DNA of 40,785 bases from an uncultured Planctomyces sp. (GTDB lineage Bacteria; Planctomycetota; Planctomycetia; Planctomycetales; Planctomycetaceae), in the NCBI GenBank assembly GCA_937904325.1, contig CALGTK010000450.1, forward strand, positions 1-40,785. The letters are read 5' to 3'. This document shows positions 20,344-28,586 of the stretch, one piece after another. The notes below the pieces were generated by a model. That model was not told the origin of the DNA. It did no database searches and saw nothing but the letters and a program-made list of their open reading frames with translations. The first letter of the stretch is position 1. Each line of letters opens with the position of its first letter. A program made the position numbers and the translations under genes.

Positions 20344-20553
20344 TCAAAGATTCGCAGACAGCAGCCACAGGATCACAAACACACCAGCCATGAAACCGGT
20401 AATCGTGAGAAACAGTCTGGCAGCGCGTTTGAGAATCCGTTCGGTCAATTCGTAGCGGCTGGCGCTGTAGACAAGGCTGATGGCTCCGGCCAAAGGGAGC
20501 ACATACCAGGTAGTATTTTGAGCGGCCGCAAGAAGCAGAAATGACGAAATCAT
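20344..20553 (-). CDS. small two-helix membrane protein of unknown function
   Basis: This 69-residue protein has two hydrophobic segments, one near residues 14-31 (TTWYVLPLAGAISLVYSAS) and one near 47-66 (FLTITGFMAGVFVILWLLSA), separated by a charged loop (RYELTERILKRAAR). Its ATG overlaps the stop of the upstream gene by 4 nt (ATGA), good evidence that it is real and coupled to that gene. I do not recognise a family. The pair probably acts together in the membrane. Confidence 0.7.
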   Translation of the reverse strand: MISSFLLLAAAQNTTWYVLPLAGAISLVYSASRYELTERILKRAARLFLTITGFMAGVFVILWLLSANL

Positions 20554-21530
20554 GAACTGGCTCCTGCTTTGGCAGTGTCGGCTTCAGGGGTATCAGCATT
20601 TACTGACTCGGCTTTTTCAGACGACTGCTCTTTGGAGTCTTCATCCGGTTCTTCGTCACCGTATCCGTAGGCAGGGCCCTGAAGAGCGTCCCACACAGCG
20701 AGGATGTTCAACAGGCCGGCAATCCACGTGTAAACCAGGGCAAGCTCATACTGCTTCCCGAGTTTCCCATTTAGATACTGCAGCGACTCATCGTCGAGAG
20801 GTGCCAGATAGTGGTTGTGGAACGGCCGGGAAATCGTCCCTTCGATCATGCCGAGGTCTTCGGTTTGGTTGACGACTCGAACAAAGAAACGCCGGCGATC
20901 TCCAGCAAATTCGAGTTCCTGTTGTTCGAGAACGAGTTCACTCATTGTCACATTGTCGAGGCCGGTGATTCGGTCGCCAATCTGCAGCGAACCGGAATTC
21001 CTTGAGCCAAGCAAGTCGAATTGCAGCGGATTTCCGTCGGTCGTTTGTCCGATGAATGTGCCCTCAAATTCAGTCCCGTATCCATAATCACCGACTCTGG
21101 TGACGCCGGTAACCTGCCCGATGATTTCCGGGTGTCCCAACTCCACGTGGTTGAGTCGGCCGGTGAATTCGGAGTTGATCTCTTCCAGAACCTCACCGGG
21201 CTGCTGATCAGAGTCTGCAGCGTCACGCTGGTCGGTATGACGAAGCTGCTGAGCGACGGCAGGCAGCGCAGGGAGACCGACTCCAACCTGTGCCAGGTAG
21301 CCGAATGTTCGTTGCCGCGACTGGCCTTCCTCGGCACGTTCGTCCCAGCGGAAATGCACGGCCTTGGCCTCACCAAGCGAGCATCCCCAGAAGTAAATTC
21401 CCAGCACGCAAACACTGTAGATCGCGGCTTTGAAATACCTTCGCTGATACGCGTGCCCGGCTCCAGGAAACAGGAAGGCGAGCACTGCGGCCAGCACAGG
21501 ATTTCGTAATTCGATTCTCGGATCGGTCAT
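20550..21530 (-). CDS. membrane protein of unknown function, planctomycete-type
   Basis: The 326 residues start with PVLAAVLAFLFPGAGHAYQ and a following hydrophobic helix (AAIYSVCVLGIYFWG), a layout like that of TM2-type membrane proteins. A soluble region of about 200 residues follows, with beta-rich sequence (TGVTRVGDYGYGTEFEGTF). Another hydrophobic stretch (ALVYTWIAGLLNILAVWDAL) and a Glu/Ala-rich tail close the protein. It is coupled through ATGA to the 69-residue membrane protein. I recall similar proteins of unknown function in planctomycetes but cannot assign a role. A 14-bp palindrome (21597-21610) lies 67 bp upstream of the start. Confidence 0.75.
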   Translation of the reverse strand: MTDPRIELRNPVLAAVLAFLFPGAGHAYQRRYFKAAIYSVCVLGIYFWGCSLGEAKAVHFRWDERAEEGQSRQRTFGYLAQVGVGLPALPAVAQQLRHTDQRDAADSDQQPGEVLEEINSEFTGRLNHVELGHPEIIGQVTGVTRVGDYGYGTEFEGTFIGQTTDGNPLQFDLLGSRNSGSLQIGDRITGLDNVTMSELVLEQQELEFAGDRRRFFVRVVNQTEDLGMIEGTISRPFHNHYLAPLDDESLQYLNGKLGKQYELALVYTWIAGLLNILAVWDALQGPAYGYGDEEPDEDSKEQSSEKAESVNADTPEADTAKAGASS

Positions 21531-21596
21531 CAGTCTTCAATGCACCGGTTGAGTTGTTAATTGTTTGTCTGCGGCAAAGCCTGGAAATTCGAGATC

Positions 21597-21610
21597 AATT
21601 CGATCGAATT
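21597..21610. promoter_or_regulatory. 14-bp perfect palindrome upstream of the membrane-protein pair
   Basis: AATTCGATCGAATT is fully self-complementary and lies 67 bp upstream of the start at 21530, in the 215-bp gap after moxR. It could be an operator, but a palindrome alone is weak evidence and no second copy was noticed in the window. Confidence 0.25.
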
Positions 21611-21745
21611 CAGGCGATGATTGTAGCGCTGCCAGGGAGAGAAAGACCACCCCTGCTCGATTCTGTAGTTTCTGGCACTTACGGCGTCAATACCCGCTAC
21701 CGTAACGAAAGTTGCATCGCCAACGATTTTCTCCGATTGCAGATG

Positions 21746-22684
21746 TCACGTTGGGACGCGTGTGCTGTCGAGAATCTGGCGGATGACGCTGCGGGCGCGT
21801 TCTCGCTGTCCTTCTCGAACAAGGCCTTTGCAGGCGACTCGGTGAGCGAGGACGGATACTGCCAGTTGCTTAACGTCGTCAGGCGTGACGAAGTCGCGGT
21901 TGTCGATGACTGCCTGAGCCTGGGCGGCTCGATAAAGCGTCAACGCTCCTCGCGTACTGACCCCGAGTGTCAATTCCGGATGTTCGCGCGTGGCCGTTAC
22001 GATGGCCAGTAGGTAGTCGCCGATCGAATCTTCAACCTGCACGTCACGAGCTGCCTGTTGCAGACTTTCGAGTTGCGAAGGCTCGAGCACCGGCTGTAGC
22101 TGATCGACTGGCTGGCCGCTGCGGTGCAGTTTGAGAATGTCCCGCTCGACGCTGAGTTCCGGGTAACCGATCGAAATGCAAAGCATGAATCGGTCGAGCT
22201 GGTTTTCCGGCAGGGGAAACGTTCCTTCGAACTCGAACGGATTCTGCGTGGCGAGTACGAAGAACGGCGGAGCAAGGGGGTGAGTGGTCCCCTCGATCGA
22301 AACCTGGCCCTCGTTCATTGCTTCCAGTAAGGCGCTCTGAGTTCTCGGTGTCGTCCGGTTGATTTCGTCGGCGAGCAGGACGTTTGTGAAGATCGGCCCG
22401 CGGCGAAACTCAAACTCGCCCTTGTTCGGCAGAAACACGCTCGAACCGAGGATATCACTCGGCAGCATGTCAGGCGTGAACTGCAACCGCGTAAAGCCGC
22501 TGTTGATACTTTTGGCAATCGCCTTGGCCAGGGACGTCTTGCCGACTCCCGGAGCGTCTTCGATCAGGAGATGCCCTTCTCCAATCAATGCGACCAGTGC
22601 CAGACGAACTGCCTCCGGCTTCCCGATGATGGCCGACTCAATGTTTTCTGCAAGCTTTTCAACAAGCGGGTTTACCTCAGACAC
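21746..22684 (-). CDS. MoxR-family AAA+ ATPase
   Basis: MoxR ATPases are cytosolic chaperone-like AAA+ proteins that usually work with DUF58 and von Willebrand A proteins. The 312 residues contain Walker A GVGKTS (46-51), the LPSDILGSSVF insert typical of MoxR, Walker B VLLADE (102-107), sensor 1 ATQNP (145-149), and LPENQLDRFML. The start is GTG 22684, with GAAAGAGG upstream. No DUF58, VWA or transglutaminase gene follows; the next gene is an unrelated membrane-protein pair 215 bp away. Its partners are therefore encoded elsewhere. It lies 45 bp downstream of a disrupted ACP-like gene on the same strand. Confidence 0.92.
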   Translation of the reverse strand: MSEVNPLVEKLAENIESAIIGKPEAVRLALVALIGEGHLLIEDAPGVGKTSLAKAIAKSINSGFTRLQFTPDMLPSDILGSSVFLPNKGEFEFRRGPIFTNVLLADEINRTTPRTQSALLEAMNEGQVSIEGTTHPLAPPFFVLATQNPFEFEGTFPLPENQLDRFMLCISIGYPELSVERDILKLHRSGQPVDQLQPVLEPSQLESLQQAARDVQVEDSIGDYLLAIVTATREHPELTLGVSTRGALTLYRAAQAQAVIDNRDFVTPDDVKQLAVSVLAHRVACKGLVREGQRERARSVIRQILDSTRVPT

Positions 22685-22729
22685 ATCGCCTCTTTCGTAA
22701 CGTGGGCACTAATTCTGAAAATATGCAAA

Positions 22730-23063
22730 TCACATATTCGCTTGCATCAATTTCGCGAGACACAACACCGTGATCGCTTCCCAGTCATTTTCGCCACCAG
22801 GGGACGTGAACTCTTTGTTGCTGATACTGACAAAGAATGTCTCTCCTCCATCTGTATGACCAGTTCCATAATGTCCAGTTCGTCAAAGTTAAGCTCGCCA
22901 AAAGTTGCGGCAGTTTTTGCGGCATCGTAGGAGACACTGATTTGCCGCGAAACAATCTGTCACATTGTGGTGGTCGTGTCATCGTGACGGAATGACAAAA
23001 CAGCAATCCGCCAATGACGACAAATAAAGGCCCGTAGATGACGCAGCGAATCACTGACGGCAT
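22730..23063 (-). pseudogene. frameshifted acyl-carrier-protein-like gene with N-terminal hydrophobic segment
   Basis: The three minus-strand frames each carry one piece of an apparent single protein. From ATG 23063 the first frame gives a membrane or signal segment (IYGPLFVVIGGLLFCHS). From about 22959 a second frame gives DAAKTAATFGELNFDELDIM then ELVIQMEERHSLSVS, which closely follows helices I-II of acyl carrier proteins. From about 22834 the third frame gives ISNKEFTSPGGENDWEAITV then LCLAKLMQANM and a stop at 22730-22732, which fits the last ACP helix. Two frame changes are needed, near 22955-22970 and 22821-22835. The expected DSL motif, whose Ser carries phosphopantetheine, reads DEL. 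I call it a pseudogene; sequencing indels are the main alternative. Confidence 0.6.
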
Positions 23064-23298
23064 CTACTGGTTTCTGAACGAAAAACCACAGCGTCCTTCA
23101 ACGGGATATGTCTCGCGAAAATGTATGGAGCAACGACGGTCACAAAAGCCTCGCGTTAGTTTAGCCCGAGACTGAAATTCCAATGCCGCGATTCTAGACA
23201 GAATTCACTGGCATTGTCGCGTCGCAAGTCATGGTGGCTGTTCGCCAGCTATTTCGTGTCCGTCAAAGTTCAACACTCGCTGCCCGTTCCTGATGTAT

Positions 23299-23571
23299 TC
23301 AGGACTCGGGTTGTTGAATCCGTACCCCTGCTTTCAGAGCAGGTCCTGGTGGGATTCCTTCGGACTTGATGCGCCGCCTGACGGCAGAAATATCGTCAAC
23401 GCGAGGAGCAACCGGACGGCGTGTCTCATTCAGGACTCGCTTTTCAAGGGCCCGAGTTTGTCGTGCATCCGAGAATACAGTAGTTCAGGCCGCTGAAAAG
23501 GAGTTACCGGGCATCGGTCGAGGCAACTGTTCATGCCGATCAATCGAAACATTGACAACTGTCGCCGTCAA
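23299..23571 (-). pseudogene. open frame with an in-frame stop, possible gene remnant
   Basis: On the minus strand a frame from about 23592 to TGA 23299-23301 reads like coding sequence, interrupted by a single TGA at 23484-23486. Before the stop it reads VNVSIDRHEQLPRPMPG, and after it TRALEKRVLNETRRPVAPRV and IKSEGIPPGPALKAGV. The interrupted codon could be a mutated TGG. The frame overlaps the last codons of the secreted-protein gene and has only a TTG (23571) as a start near its beginning, plus an ATG at 23514. I do not recognise the family. It sits beside the frameshifted ACP-like gene, so this stretch seems to be decaying. The remaining 23064-23298 shows nothing supportable. Confidence 0.35.
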
Positions 23572-24230
23572 TTCAACGTAGCGCTGATAGCATCAACCGT
23601 GGCGCTAAGCGTATTCAGTTCCCGCCGCAGTGCGTCTGCTTCGTCATTGGCTTCTGCCGCTTCAGAAATACCAATTGTGCCAAGTGTGATGCCTGCCAGA
23701 CCGACTCCGATAGAAAACAAAGTTCCATTATCGAATGCCGCCAGCATTCCTTCTTCAGACTGGCCGCGAATTGCAAGGGCTCGTTTGATCACAAGAAGTC
23801 GCGATTCTGCAACTGGTGGGGCAATTCCGGGAGCCCAGACGCGATACCGCTTGGATTGCGAACCGACAGTTATACTCCAGATGCCGCCTTTCAGACCGGT
23901 CAATTGGAATGTCCCTGCGCCATTGGTAATTGCCTTCCGGGTTTTCGTTTTCCCTTGCCGGGCAATCACCTGGGTTCCAGGCAGCGGCAGGCCGAGTTGA
24001 TCGACAAAGCTGCCGTGCAGGATTCCACGATCGTCCAGCGCAACATCGTTAACCTCAGTCATCCGCCCGATGGATGAATAGATTTCTTCCTTCCTCTGCG
24101 AAGGCTCAACCTCAGTGCGATTCAGACGTGAAATCGGAAAATCGTCACCAAAGAGTGGCGTATTTGCCGTGAGCATTGACGTCAGGGCCAGACCGCTGAG
24201 AACAGATTTCAGGAAATGACGCATGCTCAT
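23568..24230 (-). CDS. secreted protein with a carboxypeptidase-regulatory-like domain
   Basis: A good ribosome site (AAGGA) precedes ATG 24230. The first 28 residues form a signal peptide (FLKSVLSGLALTSMLTANTP). Residues about 65-120 look like a carboxypeptidase-regulatory or SpaA-like beta-sandwich: GSFVDQLGLPLPGTQVIA, then TNGAGTFQLTGLKGGIWSI. A hydrophobic Gly-rich segment follows (IGVGLAGITLGTIGISEA), then a heptad-like tail (ADALRRELNTLSATVDAI) that may form a short coiled coil. The protein is 220 residues, and I know no specific function. Its last bases overlap the decayed frame at 23299-23592. Confidence 0.7.
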   Translation of the reverse strand: MSMRHFLKSVLSGLALTSMLTANTPLFGDDFPISRLNRTEVEPSQRKEEIYSSIGRMTEVNDVALDDRGILHGSFVDQLGLPLPGTQVIARQGKTKTRKAITNGAGTFQLTGLKGGIWSITVGSQSKRYRVWAPGIAPPVAESRLLVIKRALAIRGQSEEGMLAAFDNGTLFSIGVGLAGITLGTIGISEAAEANDEADALRRELNTLSATVDAISATLN

Positions 24231-24773
24231 TGTGAGTTCCTTTCAGACGAACTCGGAGACCGAGAAATGGCTGCTCGCGAAGAAAGTGATTAATTCAGGG
24301 AAGGTCGTGAACGTGAGATGTCGATTGGGGAAACTGACTATATGCCCGGAGTGTTGTGCAGCCCGGATTCGCCAGCGATTCGGGCAGAACGCCCTACGGT
24401 GAGAAAGCAGAGTGTGCCGAATTCGAAAAAACAGGTCAATATCCGAATTTGCACGTATATCGCGGAGCATTTGCGATCACGATTGTCATCGTTCTAATGC
24501 TCTTCGGAGTGTCGTTGTCTGTGTAATCGTTAAAATAGCTGGTTTCCCGCTGAGCAGTGTTTGCCGAATCGCCGTACTTCAGCGGCACGGTCGGAATTCG
24601 ACTTCGGGTATGTCACAACGGATGGATCGAAGTGTCATGACACGTTGCGATTAGCAGGTTACGTTCTTATGGCCGCAGACGGTTCATCCTGCAGACGGTG
24701 ATTTCGTAGAACGACAAATAAGCAAATTTAATGGCGGTAGCTGCAAGTTTAAGCGGCTCGGGAGTTTTCAAAG
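24231..24773 (+). other. divergent intergenic region with a 12-bp palindrome
   Basis: About 540 bp separate the secreted-protein gene and purU, which are divergently transcribed, so promoters for both are expected here. No gene-like frame was found. The perfect palindrome GTGTCATGACAC at 24632-24643, about 130 bp before purU, is a possible operator but unproven. Confidence 0.35.
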
Positions 24774-25649
24774 ATGCAGGTCACCATTACGGCCGTCGGA
24801 CCGGACAATCGAGGACTCGCCGATCCGATCGTTCATTTCGTGACGTCTCACGGTGCGAACATTCACGAGATTCAGATGTACGACCGCGACAATGAACGCG
24901 TCTTCGCAATGCTGTTGAGAATCGAATGGCCCGGCGAGAACTCGTCCGTCTCAGAACTTCGTGACGAGATGAATCGAATCGGCGAAGAAACTGGCCTCGA
25001 GATTCGAACCTGGTCGCGTGACGCGTCTGACCGTCCACCAAAAGTAGCCATCTGCACGACCTACCGACCAGAACCGGCTCTCGCCGTCTTGCGAGCAATT
25101 CGCGACAAGCGACTCAACGCCGAAGCCGCCGTGATGATCGGCAATCGGCCATCGTGCCGTGGAGTCGCCGAGCAGTTCGACGTCGACTGGCGCGACATCG
25201 GCGATGAAAATGGCAAGCCAGATAACGACCGGATGGTCGAACTGTTCGACGAGTTCGATGTCGATTATGTCGTACTGGCTCGATACATGAGGATGGTTCC
25301 GGCGAGCACCTGCTGGCGTTACGCCGGAGGTCGAATCATCAATCTGCATCACGGCATACTGCCGTCGTTCCCAGGCCCAAGACCCTATGAAGACGCCTAC
25401 AGCCACCACATGCTGACGTACGGTGCAACCGCGCATTTTATCGTGCCGGAACTCGATGCCGGCAACCAGATCATCAACCAGAGCTCGTTCACCGTTTTTC
25501 CTGGAACGCCTCTGGAAGAGGTCAAGCGGATGGGTGAGGAAGACAACGAGCCGGAGTGCATTGTTGAAGGCTTACGCCGGGTGATCGAACGGGTCGTCGA
25601 ACTGCATTTTCATCGTATCGCTTGCGTCGATTCCCCACGCGGACGGTAG
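24774..25649 (+). CDS. purU: formyltetrahydrofolate deformylase
   Basis: PurU hydrolyses 10-formyl-THF to formate and THF, balancing one-carbon pools and feeding formate to PurT. Residues 1-85 form an ACT domain (TAVGPDNRGLADPIVHFVTS), the regulatory part that distinguishes PurU from PurN. Residues about 88-291 form the formyltransferase fold, with NLHHGILPSFPGPRPYEDAY, GATAHFI and the conserved Asp in PELDAGNQII. The 291 residues compare with 280 in E. coli. GGGAG lies 9 nt before the ATG. It stands alone, with no purine genes nearby. Confidence 0.93.
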   Translation: MQVTITAVGPDNRGLADPIVHFVTSHGANIHEIQMYDRDNERVFAMLLRIEWPGENSSVSELRDEMNRIGEETGLEIRTWSRDASDRPPKVAICTTYRPEPALAVLRAIRDKRLNAEAAVMIGNRPSCRGVAEQFDVDWRDIGDENGKPDNDRMVELFDEFDVDYVVLARYMRMVPASTCWRYAGGRIINLHHGILPSFPGPRPYEDAYSHHMLTYGATAHFIVPELDAGNQIINQSSFTVFPGTPLEEVKRMGEEDNEPECIVEGLRRVIERVVELHFHRIACVDSPRGR

Positions 25650-25699
25650 TGATATGTAGGCCGATTCAGGCTTCACGCCGTTTCGGGAAAGTGAGTAAG

Positions 25700-25764
25700 G
25701 GGGCGTCAAGACGCACCAATTCAAAAGGCTGAGCTTGATTCGGTGCGTCAAGAGCACGCTACGG
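25700..25764. repeat. dispersed palindrome pair (site C)
   Basis: GGGGCGTCAAGACGCACC (25700-25717) and a decayed unit GGTGCGTCAAGAGCACGC (25742-25759) followed by TACGG lie between the convergent purU and GH57 genes, 3 bp from the GH57 stop. The outer ends resemble site D, where GTAGGGTGC opens the pair. A half-copy of another motif (GTAGGCCG) lies near 25658. Confidence 0.75.
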
Positions 25765-25766
25765 AA

Positions 25767-28010
25767 TTATGCATCGTCGATGTGGACGGCTCGTGGCTCG
25801 ACGGTCTTGCACAGTTCTCGTGCCTGGGCGGCTGATGTGTCTATTCCGAGTGTTAGTTCGAACGACCAGCGGCCATCTTCAGGGACGACGAATTCCCAGT
25901 GGGGGACGACGCAGCAGGCCTGTTGGACGGTCTCGAAACCACCTTCTGACTGACTGACTGTTTCGATTGGGAAGGCCCAGCAGCTGCATGGCATCGGGAA
26001 TTCCAGCGAGACATCAACGCCGAGCCACTCATCGACCAGGCCGATGCGTTCACAGTGTGGCTGGTTCAGTGTTTCGTCGAGTCGCCCTTGACGCTGGCCG
26101 GTGTGGTCGTAGTAGTAACGATCGTCCGCGCCGCCAGGTAAACCGGCGAGGTTGAACTCGACGGCAAAGTGAATCGGCATTCCCACAGGCAGGTCTTCCA
26201 GGTCGTAGCGAATCTGCAGTGACGCTCCCTTGGCAGTTTCGAGCGAGACAGATTTTGTGATCTGAACCGAGTACGAAGCGAGTGGTGCTCGACGCGCGAA
26301 GCAGGCTTCAACTCGTTCTCGCGAACGTTTCAGGAGCGACTGGTACACGCCAGAGTGAAAATCGCTGACGTGCCCCTTGCCAGCCTGGAAGTCTTCCAGC
26401 GAAAGTCCCGGTTGCAGGAAGTGATCGACCAGCGCTTTGCGAGGCCAGTTATCGTAAGCAATCTTCTGGTCCAGGTTTTCCTGTTTGCACTTGATCTCGC
26501 CCTGAATGTTCGCGGCGTTGAGGTCGTCGCCGTTGCTATCGGGTTTGGCGGCCTGCCGGATGGCTTCGTGGTAGATTTCCGGGCGGCGGTTAAGCGTCGC
26601 GAGCAGGTTGTGGCGAATGGCTCGGATGTCGAGTTCGTAAAGATGTCCGCCGACTGCCGGGCTGAAGTACGCAGCCAGTCGATCACCAGCGACTCGGACT
26701 TCCGGACGGGCGTCGAGGTTGAAATCTTTCGATTCAACTTCCACCCAGCGGTCAGGCGATGCTCCGACAACTCCGTTTGTTGATGACTTCATCGATCGCT
26801 CGACTTTTTCGAGGATCGTGTCAGCGGCGATGAAGTGCGTGTAAACGGCGTGTCGAAGATGTGGCAGGTAGAGTCCTCCGAACGCTCCGTGCCAGTATGA
26901 ACAGTTGCATTGCCCGCGGTAGAGAGCCGTCCGAGCTTCCGACAATTGATCGGCGTATTCACGGTCGATGCTGGCGTTGGTCAGTTTCTCGAGACGTTCG
27001 CTGATGCCGAGCATCCGAGCGTACATTTCGTTGGCTTCCGGATACTTGTTGCGGAAGTTTCGCCAGCAGCCGCCTCGGACGAAGTTGGAAAGTTCCGGCC
27101 AGTCCGGGTCATTTTTCTCTTTGTCCTTGCGGAGTGACAGCAGCACTTTCTGGCGATCGGCTGGCAGGACCCATTCTGTCATTTCTCGATAGCTGCTGTC
27201 GGGAAGGTACGTCCGACCTGCGGGCATCAGGTTCTCGACGCACTCGGCCATCGTGGCAACTTTCAACCATTCGCCGCTGTCTTCCAGAAGCTGGAAGAAG
27301 TTTCTCAGCCAGCCTTCTTCGAATACGGCTTCTTTCGTACCAGGCCATGTGCCGAACTTTTCACCATCGTCTCCGAAGACCGCGACGGAGCTTGGATTCC
27401 GCTCGAACTGCTCGTGCAGGATTTCGATCGACTTGTGGACATCGTCAAACGGGATGGCGTACCGCAGTGGCTCTGAGACCGGGAAGATTTGCAACAGCCG
27501 ACCTTCGTCTTCGGTCAGGAAGTACGACGTCAGTTCGTCAGGAGTGTGCCCCGCACTGCGGAAGTGCGCATCGTCGAGGACCGTGTATTCGATGCCGGCG
27601 TCGACGATGTCTCGCGCGAAGGATTGTTCCCAGACGCGTTCGGGAACCCACATGCCTCGCACTGGCTGGCCGAAGAGGTTTTCGAGATACTTTGAATACT
27701 GCTGGATCTGCCCGATGCGGTCCCGCTGCGGAATGCTGGCGAGAATCGGTTCGTAGAACGGACCGCCGATGATTTCAATCTGTCCGCGGTCCGCGAGTTC
27801 CCGGATCTGGTCGAGGTATTCCGGCCGGTGCTCGACGAGCCATTCCAGGAGGCTGCCGGAATTGTGCAGCGTGATGGCCAGACTGGGGAATTCGGCCAGC
27901 AGATCCAGAAACGGCTTGTAGCTGTCCTGGTAAGCCTGTTCGAAGATGTTGTCGAAGTTGCCAATAGGTTGGTGATTGTGAATCACCAGGGCCAGTCGAA
28001 GCTGAGACAC
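25767..28010 (-). CDS. GH57 glycoside hydrolase (4-alpha-glucanotransferase / alpha-amylase type)
   Basis: GH57 enzymes cleave or transfer alpha-1,4-glucan chains, here probably in glycogen or maltodextrin metabolism in the cytosol, as no signal peptide is present. The conserved regions appear in order: HNHQP (11-15), GQIEIIGGPFYEP, MWVPERVWEQ with the catalytic Glu nucleophile, and VFGDDGEKFGTW with the catalytic Asp. The C-terminal half (VDHFLQPGLSLEDF, ITKSVSLETAKGASLQIRY) matches the beta-rich domain found after the barrel in GH57 glucanotransferases. The length is 747 residues. The start is GTG 28010 with AAGGA upstream. Amylase versus transferase activity cannot be settled from sequence alone. 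Confidence 0.9.
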   Translation of the reverse strand: MSQLRLALVIHNHQPIGNFDNIFEQAYQDSYKPFLDLLAEFPSLAITLHNSGSLLEWLVEHRPEYLDQIRELADRGQIEIIGGPFYEPILASIPQRDRIGQIQQYSKYLENLFGQPVRGMWVPERVWEQSFARDIVDAGIEYTVLDDAHFRSAGHTPDELTSYFLTEDEGRLLQIFPVSEPLRYAIPFDDVHKSIEILHEQFERNPSSVAVFGDDGEKFGTWPGTKEAVFEEGWLRNFFQLLEDSGEWLKVATMAECVENLMPAGRTYLPDSSYREMTEWVLPADRQKVLLSLRKDKEKNDPDWPELSNFVRGGCWRNFRNKYPEANEMYARMLGISERLEKLTNASIDREYADQLSEARTALYRGQCNCSYWHGAFGGLYLPHLRHAVYTHFIAADTILEKVERSMKSSTNGVVGASPDRWVEVESKDFNLDARPEVRVAGDRLAAYFSPAVGGHLYELDIRAIRHNLLATLNRRPEIYHEAIRQAAKPDSNGDDLNAANIQGEIKCKQENLDQKIAYDNWPRKALVDHFLQPGLSLEDFQAGKGHVSDFHSGVYQSLLKRSRERVEACFARRAPLASYSVQITKSVSLETAKGASLQIRYDLEDLPVGMPIHFAVEFNLAGLPGGADDRYYYDHTGQRQGRLDETLNQPHCERIGLVDEWLGVDVSLEFPMPCSCWAFPIETVSQSEGGFETVQQACCVVPHWEFVVPEDGRWSFELTLGIDTSAAQARELCKTVEPRAVHIDDA

Positions 28011-28278
28011 TGCTCGATCCTTCTTGGTATGTCAGTCAGTCTGACGGGCAGATGCGGACGTCTGAGCCGATTCATCACTTGTTTTGCGAGGCGGATTTGG
28101 CCGCCAGGTTCGCGATGATTGCGAAAATTCAACCTGCCCACCAGGCACAGTATGCACTACCGGGCGATCATCGTCAGCATCTCAGACCTGACTTTCGAGA
28201 CAAACCTGACAATTCAGCCTCATGGCCTCGTCCATATCTAACCCGTTTTCGCAGATTTCCTGACCGTTTCGGACGGAC

Positions 28279-28518
28279 CTACAGGTCGCCCCAGGGTTTT
28301 GGGTCGTCGCTGGCGACGTTCCAACTGTTCCAGACTTTCCAGAAGTCGGGCAGATCGTTTCCCCATGACTTGACGGCGAGTTCGTAAGCGTCGCCCAGTC
28401 GGATGCCGACGAATTCGGCCTCGTCTTTGCCGGTTTTTGCAGCCAGTTCGGCGATCGCTGTTTTCAAGGCGGGTGAAGCTGACTTTAGGTTGAATTCGTG
28501 ATCGGCTGTTGAATCCAT
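28279..28518 (-). CDS. small hypothetical protein downstream of hisG
   Basis: I start at ATG 28518, where GGGAG sits 6 nt upstream; the frame is open to 28557, but that start would read through the inverted repeat between the genes. The product is 79 residues with a helical core (ALKTAIAELAAKTGKDEAEF) and a Trp-rich C-terminus (KSWGNDLPDFWKVWNSWN). No signal peptide or membrane segment is present. It lies 68 bp after hisG on the same strand. I do not recognise a family; the good ribosome site and composition suggest a real gene. The 268 bp beyond it, up to the GH57 start, show no further gene. Confidence 0.6.
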   Translation of the reverse strand: MDSTADHEFNLKSASPALKTAIAELAAKTGKDEAEFVGIRLGDAYELAVKSWGNDLPDFWKVWNSWNVASDDPKPWGDL

Positions 28519-28544
28519 GAATCGCTCCCAGGTCGGATTTGATC

Positions 28545-28580
28545 GTAGGCCGTACAAGGCTCCTCGCCGCTCCGGCCTAC
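28545..28580. repeat. REP-like inverted repeat between hisG and the small gene
   Basis: GTAGGCCG (28545-28552) pairs with CGGCCTAC (28573-28580) across a 20-nt loop. The hairpin starts 6 bp after the hisG stop and could act as an mRNA stabiliser or terminator between hisG and the downstream small gene. Confidence 0.7.
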
Positions 28581-28586
28581 CTGAAA

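Noticed and set aside
23484-23486. In-frame TGA as a selenocysteine codon
   Set aside because: No convincing SECIS-like hairpin directly after it and no known selenoprotein similarity; a nonsense mutation is simpler.
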